NCBI GenBank assembly: GCA_031763025.1
Contig: JASSKH010000045.1
Location: forward strand, 1,965,501 to 2,029,500
Length of the DNA: 64,000 nucleotides
Direction of reading: 5' to 3'
From: Macrocystis pyrifera
Taxonomy: Eukaryota > Sar > Phaeophyceae > Laminariales > Laminariaceae
Part shown: positions 57,501 through 64,000 of the stretch, in pieces
Position numbering within the stretch: position 1 is the stretch's first letter
Layout: each line of letters starts with the position of its first letter
Notes under the pieces: model-generated
Database searches by the model: none
Told to the model about the DNA's origin: nothing
What the model saw: the letters and a program-made list of their open reading frames with translations, nothing else
Position numbers and translations under genes: made by a program

Positions 57501-59733
57501 ACCGCACACATACTACGTGAGCTCTGTAGATGAAGTTGTCCCGGGCAACAAGAGATGGGCCAAACGTGCACGGCGATGGATTCAAACCTTTCGACAGGAA
57601 GACTCGCGCGAGATGTGTCGGGAGCAGTCGCAACATCGAAGATCATCTTTTTACATACGATATATGTACATACTTTATACCTGGTATATTTCCCCCCTTG
57701 AGCAGACAGGCGAACAGGTCAGTGTTGGGTCAGTGGCAAAAAAATCCCGAATCGGAACACCACCGTTTTTTTTTTTAATTATTTTTCAATCTATGAATAC
57801 AGTTAAAACTGCACCCTGCCCATTTTCTTCATTCCACAATACTTGGTACACTACTTTCGAATCTACACAAAAAGCCATATAAAATAATATCTAGACATTA
57901 AAACAACAGAAGTAGCAAAAACAGCAGCAGCAAGAATAGCAGCATTATTCACACTTAGAACCATACTACTAAGACAACAGAAGTAACAAAAACAACAGCA
58001 GTAGTAGCAAGAACAGCAGCAGCTCATCTCCGGAAGAATTATTCACACTTCGAACCAAATCAATAACACTCAATCAATCTATAAATATTTGTGAAATGCA
58101 AAGGTTTCAACATGTTGCAACATCATATCAATATCCCTTGTTCGGGTTATATAGTATCAGTGCGCAGAATGATTATTTAAAATTGTCCTGTTGACCCGGG
58201 CAGCATCCAGGGGAGCCGCTGGCCTATATCTTTGACCAGGAATCAAATATAGAATACGCGCGCTCGGTTTATCACAATACTTGTAAAATTCGGTAAAAAT
58301 GGAATATAGACGAGGCGTATTACGCAGCTTGCAAAGTTGAGTATCAACTATTTAATCAGTCGAACTCACAGCTGACGTATTTCAAAATTTAGAAAATACT
58401 TGGAAAAATAGTCGGGCACTTTTTGGCCGTAGGGAAACATTTATATGCTCGTATCAATAGCTACAATTAGGCAGACAGGCGAACAGGGCAGTATTGGGCC
58501 AGTGGCAAAAAATTCTCGAATCGGAACACCGTTTTTTTTTTTTTTTTTGATGTACAGTTAGAACTGCACCCTGCCCATCTTCTTGAGTCCACAATAATAC
58601 TTGGAAAGAGAATCGGGCACTTTTTGGCCGTAGGGAAACATTTATATGCTCGTAGCTACAATTATTAATAGTAGAAAAAATACATTTCGCGCCCGCAGTA
58701 CAGCAGTACAGGCCACCTGTATTGCAGTAAGAATCAGGAAAGCTGGTCCAGGCTGTATTTTTTATTTATATTTATATAGATGGGTGCGTTCTACACTAGC
58801 TTCAGTCTATCGACTCCCAAATTTCTTATTTTCCTGCAAAGCCCAGCCTGCCTTTCTTATTGCTATTTTTCTTCGTATCTTGTTATCTGCAGCAGTAACG
58901 TACAGCCTTTCTTATTGCTATTTTTCTTCATGTCTTGTTATCTGCAGCAGTAACGTACAGCAGTAGTAGCCGTACTCTGTACATGCAGTACACAACCTCC
59001 CAAGACGAAGGACGGAACATTATGTAACCATGTTGCCGCATCGCACCACCTCACCTTGCCGAGCACTCTTTCCGCGCGCTGAAGCAGCCTGATGATCGAC
59101 CGGCACTGCTTTACTCTTGTGTTGGCACCCTCGGCATTACTCCGACTGTCCGCCACGAGATTCACCAGAATCGACACCAGTGCTACCGCCTCGCTAACGC
59201 CGGGAATCTGTGACCTCTCTGCCAGGTCGTGTGCCGCTTCCATCACGGCCTGATAAATGCCTCCTCCTCCTCCTCCTCCGTCTGATGACCCGCGACGGCG
59301 GCCGTTCGTCGACACTGGCCCCGGCGCCGGTGACAGTGCCGGGGCTGGTGCTGCTGCTGGTACTGGTGGTGCAGTTGGTGATGGTGGTGGTGCTGCTGCT
59401 GTTGGTGATGGTGGTGGTGGTGGTGCTGTTGGTGATGGTGGTGGTGCTGCTGCTGTTGGTGATGGTGGTGGTGTGTGCTGCTGCTGCTGTGCGTGTTGCT
59501 GTTGTTGCTCTCTGGCGTGTGTCCATCATGGAGGTGTCGACAAGGGCCCCGGAACCCTCACAACCATGCCCCTCCACACGTGGGGCGCCCCGAAACTTGC
59601 CTCCTTCCTCTGCCGAGACGCTCGCGGTGGGGGCCATAGCCGCCGCCGCCGCCGCCGCCGCCGCCGCTGCTGGTGCTGCGTTTTGTTGATTGTGCGCCCT
59701 TTCGTTTCCATCGCTCTCTCTAACTGCACTTCC

Positions 59734-59770
<37 letters not shown>

Positions 59771-60162
59771 ATGTTGCCAGGAGGCGATGGCGCCCCGCCC
59801 CGATATTTGGCCTTGCCGCGAGAAGCATGTGGCGTCAAGACAACAGCTGCAGCAGGCGGATGAACGGTAAGCCCGTCTCCCAGTACTATTTCTGTGAGAG
59901 TAGAGCCACTCTCAACTGCGATGCCAAATTTCCTAGCCAAGATTGCCAGACGCCACACCAAGACTAGCGCAACAATAGACAAAATCCCATAAAACATTAT
60001 CTGCCAAAGGGTCATGAAAGAGTCCCCATCATCCGTCAGCCCTGGGGAGAGGGCTTCGGAAGAGTCATTATCAGTCGGCCCTGAGATCATGGTCGAGGAA
60101 GAGCCGTCATCATTGAACCATGATGAGGGGAAGCTCGTGGGAGAGTCACCAGAAGACATCAC
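51531..60162 (-). CDS. Membrane-anchored TKL-like kinase, right copy; exon 1 frame change
   Basis: Exons on the minus strand are 60162-59055, 55609-55415, 54376-54284, 53814-53629, 53093-52686, 52366-52250 and 51800-51531. Splice sites match the left gene exactly. Exons 2-7 are open and all phase 0: helical bundle, Gly loop GKGGFGAV, catalytic Lys, HGDLKSANVLL, DFG, AWAAPE. Exon 1 has MSSGDSPTSFPSSW, the same membrane segment, poly-Ser and poly-Ala. Within the CAGCAG/CACCAC tract near 59,450-59,470 the frame shifts by one. Exon 1 is 1,108 nt, not a multiple of three, and the shifted frame stops at 59,194 after 322 codons, before the bundle. It is either a pseudogene encoding only the membrane stub or a base-call error in a microsatellite. 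The C-terminus is two residues shorter (GMKSIG). Confidence 0.78.
57885..58400. repeat. Right-arm-only insert: CAA/CAG-rich DNA plus full repeat E
   Basis: About 510 bp interrupts the intron-1 tandem repeats. The left part (57,895-58,060) is rich in ACAACAGAAGTAGCAAAAACAGCAG. The right part (58,105-58,400) is repeat E on the minus strand. It includes the uninterrupted TATCAGTGCGCAGAATG that corresponds to the gypsy insertion point at 21,086. Confidence 0.75.
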
Positions 60163-60289
60163 CCCAGGGGAGAGGCACAGCAGTTATCCACCACGGGTGA
60201 CCAGAACGTGGCTAAGGAGGGATGTCAGAGAGTATCAGACGTACGCAACCTACATGGGCTATGAAGCTAAAAATAACTGTTGAACATGG

Positions 60290-61100
60290 TAGGTCATAGC
60301 CCGTACCAGGTAATGCTGCTGCTGTAGTACGCAACGGATGCGAGGGTTGACAAAACCATTGAGCGTCCATCCTCCCCTTCCTAAAACATTTTCCCTGCAA
60401 AATTTCTCCGCACTTCTTTCTTTTCTTCCGTTTGCTTTTAAGCTCCTTTATTTAGCCCTTCTGTGGAGAACAGGGTACGTAGATACCGTCAATCTCCGAG
60501 CACAAGTGCCAACCATGAAGATAAGTTTACCAGCGTCCGGTTTATGAGATCCGCCTTCACTGATGGACCTTCATAATGGTTGGTGTTCGGGCCATGAAGT
60601 CCGAACGCGCCACGAAGAAAAAACCGCACTCTCACAATTTCTAGAAATTCTCTCCTTGCGAGACGCGAGGGAGGCTTGTGGAGGCACCTCCTTACCACAT
60701 ATCACTAAAGAAACGTGCACGTCAAGACCTCGGCCAACCCCGACCAAGACGAAGACAGGGCCGACACCACCAACGGAGGCACCTTCCATACTTCTTTCTG
60801 TCTCGTTCATTCTTTCGCTCTTTCTTTCTTTCGTTATTTTCCGTTCTTTTTTACTCTGTGCTCTTTTGTGCTGCTGTTTATGACGTACACAAAAAACACC
60901 CAGTGCGTGTAGGCACAGCAGTTCGACGCGAGTCGACGAGAGGGAAGAAAACGCTGAACTTTTTTCACTATAAAAACGAAGGCACGCACCGTACGTTAGT
61001 GGGGAGGGAGGGGGGAGGGGGTGCCTGCTTTTAATATGACCCCGGATCTGAGTTATGAAAGGAGGGGAGCTTGGGCGATGTACGTAGCGCGAAGATAATA
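60290..61100 (-). promoter_or_regulatory. 5' flank and probable promoter of right kinase gene (copy A')
   Basis: Homologous to 1,010-1,934 and 3,198-4,176 but closest to the former. It shares SSRYVHRPSSPP-encoding DNA and the GATAAGTTTACCAGCGTCCGG block. It contains the MEGASVGGV ORF on the minus strand. The promoter role is inferred only from position. Confidence 0.45.
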
Positions 61101-61139
61101 TTAACTGCATTAATTACATAGGAGGGGCAGAGAAAACAA

Positions 61140-61950
61140 TGGTTGTTTTCTCGCAGCAGACTTTGTTTTATGTTTTATCCTCATCCCATCTGCGAGCGCA
61201 TTGTACCATTTCGCCCTTCTTTCTCCTGCCCCCTCCTTATTTTAGTCGTCTCAGATTCAGGGTCATGTAGCAGGCTCTTCCCCCCCCAACCACAACGGTA
61301 CGCCCCTGGCATTTTTATCGCAAATAATGGTTCATCACTTTCTTCCCTCTTGGATTCGCGTCGAACTGTGCTTACCGACGCTGGGCGCTCTGCGCAGTTG
61401 GTGTCTCGTTTGCTACACAGGTACATATACACACTCCATACGTACGGAGAATCGAACCCGCGATATCGACGCTCGCAATAGTAATAGTAGTCCACGAGGT
61501 TACGACGTCCTATGAGCTATGAGCTATGAGCCTAGAACCCCCCTCGCCATATTCCTGCTTTGTCATAGGCCAGAGAATCGAAGTTTACCTGTTTAAGACT
61601 TAGGACTGCACTCACTCCCATTGTGGAGACAAACACTTGATATTAGATTCGGAATTATTGGGTTTCGGTTGTCGTTCAAATGAAGGAGTCCGTGGTCAAA
61701 AACACGAAGGTGCTGGAGCCCCAGGAAGATCCGAAAAACTGTGAAAAAACGAAATTCGGCTGATTTTAGAAAATACATGACACGAAGAAAGCGCGAACAG
61801 AAGATGAAATCAATGTACAAACTGAACTACAGCAGTAACATGGCCGCGGGTACGATATATCCTCTCAACTACAGCATAAAGTTTGCCCGGTTCCCACAAC
61901 TAACCAACTCGTGGCTATTGACTCGTACAGCGGTTGCTGTCTGGAGTGTT
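61140..61950. other. Outermost right-arm segment, no gene
   Basis: Mirror of 2,320-3,195. The repeated CTATGAGCTATGAGCTATGAG at about 61,510-61,530 pairs with CATAGCTCATAG in the left arm. Confidence 0.55.
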
Positions 61951-62211
61951 GCCTGCATCTTACGAAACGCACGGTAGTCGTGAACTCAGAGGGGAACACG
62001 CCTGCTGTCTATTAATAGGGTGCTGTCAGAGTGACAACTCGCGGACATGCAGTGAGAAAAGGGCAATCGAAAACCAAAAACCACCACACAAGTATCAAAG
62101 ATCGCCCTCTCTTCCCGGACTGTCGGACGAAAAGTGCGGCACAACTATGATACCACGTCCCTGAAAATTGCGGGGGTCATTCCCCATGAAGGGTATACAA
62201 CTCGTCAACAC

Positions 62212-62552
62212 TTTTTTTTTTTTTTTTTTTTTTTTTTTTATCATCACTTTTACTTTCCAGCCCACTCGTAGGAGGTTTTACCCTCGACGATCTTCTGGAC
62301 AAGCCGTGGTCACAGGTGTCGTCCCTTTCCTCCCCCCCGGTACGTGCCTTTATTTTTTGTCGCGCATAGGGTTCAGCATTCCCACTGCTCGTCGATTTTC
62401 ATCGAATGTAGCCAACTCACGCTTTCGCGCTTTCCGCTTATCAATTTTTTATGCAAGAAAAATTCCCTATGAGCATGCACTCGGTGGGACTTGAACCCAC
62501 GAAATTGATCTTGACAGGCACGCGGACCACCTACCAAGCCACCGGGGACGCC
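62212..62552 (-). mobile_element. tRNA-derived SINE, copy 3
   Basis: The best-preserved copy. On the minus strand GGCGTCCCCGGTGGCTTGGT is followed by a B-box GGTTCAAGTCC in a GTGGG/CCCAC stem, a body of about 250 bp shared with copies 1 and 2, and a run of about 28 A (T-run at 62,212 on plus). It lies outside the inverted repeat. Confidence 0.88.
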
Positions 62553-62875
62553 ACGAAGACCAGTGACGTAAACAACAAATACATACTACGTACTGCCTCG
62601 TGAAAAACGAAAGCACAAGTAAGTACCCGTACAGTGCAGTAGTAGTACAACCGGGTGGGGCCATCAATGTTGCTGCGGCGTAGCGACGTACATAGGTTGG
62701 AGTTTTTTTTTTTTTTTTTTTTTTGCATGGGGCTTTTGGTGCGACAGGGTACTGGGAAGTCGGGTTTTGAATTTCACCGTCGGGGAATTAATGCAGTTGT
62801 GCCGTGCCTTCCCCGCCCCCACTTCACAACTGTACGTAATGGGACATATCTATTGAATAGCTCCATGTCTAATGT
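62553..62875. other. No feature except a poly-T run
   Basis: A T-run of about 22 at 62,703-62,724. Nothing else is supported. Confidence 0.4.
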
Positions 62876-63035
62876 CTACCAGGTATTATCACAGATTTCG
62901 GTTGACGGCCTACTTTGCCCCGTCAAGACTGCCTTTGGCCGGTCAAAAGCCGTCATTTAAAATACTATGGTTCATGGCAATGACATGCCCAAATTTGCCA
63001 AGCTCCCAGTATGTGATTTATCACAGTCTCTGTGA
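62876..63035 (+). repeat. Fragment of the 180-bp repeat family
   Basis: Nearly identical to 19,960-20,110 in the same orientation (TTATCACAGATTTCGGTTGACGG and onward). It is spliced directly onto the B' promoter copy at about 63,036. Confidence 0.78.
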
Positions 63036-63860
63036 GATACGTGGTAGGTCATAGCCCGTATCAGGTAATTAATGCTGCTACTACTGAAGTATGCAACGGG
63101 TGTGAAGTTGACAAAACCATTGAGCGCCATCCTCCCCTTCCCAAAAAAAAAACCCTGAAAAATTTCTCCGCACTTCTTTCCTTTCTTCCGTTTTTTTTTG
63201 AAGCTCAGTTATTTAGCCCTTCTGTGGAGGACAGGGCACATGGATACCGTCAATCTCCGATCACAAATGCCAACCATGAAGTTACGTTAACCAACGTCCC
63301 CGGGTCCATGAGATCCGCCATCACTTAATGGACCTTCATAATGGTTGACGTTCGGGCCATGAAGTCCGAACGCGCCAGGGAGAAAAGGGTCCTTCGGAGA
63401 AGGACCCGCACTCACACAATTTCTAGTTGTTCTCTCCTTGCGAGACGCGGGGGAGGCTTGTGAAGGCACCTCCTTGCCACAGATCACGAAAGAAAAGTGC
63501 ACGTCAAGGCCTCGGCCAGCCCTGTCCAAGATGAAGACATGGCCGACACCACCGACGGAGGCACCCTCCATACTTCTTTTTGTCTCGTTCGTTCTTTCGT
63601 TCTTTCGTTCTTTTTCGTTTTTTTTTTTACTCTGTGCTATGCTGTGCTGCTGAAAATGACGTATACAAAAAAAAACAGCCCGTGTAGGCACAGCAGTTCG
63701 ACGCGAGTCGATGAGGGGGGGAGAAAACGCTGTACTTTTTTCGCGATAAAAACGAAGGCACGCACCGTACGTTAGTGGGGACGGAGGGGGGGGGGGGTGC
63801 CCGTTTTAAATATGACCCCGGATCTGAGTTGTGAAAGGAAGCGAGCTTGAGTGAAGTACG
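63036..63860 (-). other. Partial kinase-gene 5' flank, outer right copy (B')
   Basis: Matches 3,220-4,050 (left inner copy B) on the minus strand, including the SAGPSPKDP-encoding stretch found only in B. It ends before exon 1, so no kinase coding sequence is attached. Confidence 0.7.
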
Positions 63861-64000
63861 TTTTTCCCTTCCTATCCTTATGAAAGAAGTACTACATAGT
63901 GGGTGGGTGACGAGCGTATTTTGGCCCACTCACTATTGCTCTTTTTACTTAGTTAAGTGTTCACCGGGATGCATAGTCCCCTTTTTCCTTCTCGTATATT
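63861..64000 (+). mobile_element. Start of a 5'-truncated LINE tail, running off the window
   Basis: Matches 34,625-34,765 in inverted orientation (TATGAAAGAAGTACTACATA and onward), the noncoding tail of the spacer LINE. It begins abruptly at TTTTTCCCTTC inside kinase-promoter DNA, which suggests a heavily truncated insertion. Confidence 0.65.

Larger units (their letters stand above)
37524..61950 (-). repeat. Right arm of giant inverted repeat
   Basis: The reverse complement of 2,320-32,591. It lacks the left arm's LTR element, the 434-bp insertion, SINE copy 1 and the MITE. It has its own SINE (49,753), about 510 bp at 57,885-58,400 and an extra 180-bp repeat unit. Its outer edge is near CTGTCTGGAGTG at 61,940-61,950. 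Confidence 0.93.

Overview
The window looks like nuclear DNA of a brown alga or a close stramenopile. The evidence is a multi-exon kinase gene with long GT-AG introns, Ala/Ser/Pro low-complexity tracts, CCCTAA (TTAGGG-type) telomere-like repeats, LINE and chromovirus-type retroelements, and a kinase/helical-bundle architecture that I associate with Ectocarpus-like genomes. The species assignment is inference.

The dominant structure is a very large imperfect inverted repeat. The left arm (about 2,320-32,591) and the right arm (about 37,524-61,950) are reverse complements of each other around a spacer of about 4.9 kb (32,592-37,524). Without a 5.76-kb LTR retrotransposon that sits only in the left arm, each arm is about 24.5 kb. 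Kinase exons differ by about 2-3% between arms by hand comparison, and non-coding DNA appears to differ more. Several mobile-element insertions are present in one arm with the uninterrupted target readable in the other, so the arms have had separate histories.

Each arm carries one copy of the same seven-exon gene: left on + (4,177-12,765), right on - (51,531-60,162). It predicts a single-pass membrane protein with a low-complexity linker, a helical-bundle region like that of MLKL-type kinases, and a TKL-like protein kinase domain with HGD in place of HRD. The left copy is open throughout (775 aa). The right copy has a net frame change inside the CAG/CAC-rich part of exon 1. Extra partial copies of the gene's 5' part lie at the outer ends of the structure (1,010-2,320 and 63,040-63,860). 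Their closest relatives are swapped between the arms.

Moving inward from the kinase, each arm holds a weak ORF or its remnant, gene-poor DNA, a cluster of about 180-bp repeats, a fold-back element cluster, 240-bp repeats, and a broken LINE with the same breaks in both arms. The spacer holds a second, 5'-truncated LINE, a miniature LTR element (TRIM) and a MITE. Outside the left arm is an array of ten 42-bp units in exact register. Outside the right arm are a tRNA-derived SINE, a repeat fragment, a partial kinase-gene promoter copy and the 3' tail of a LINE that runs off the window.
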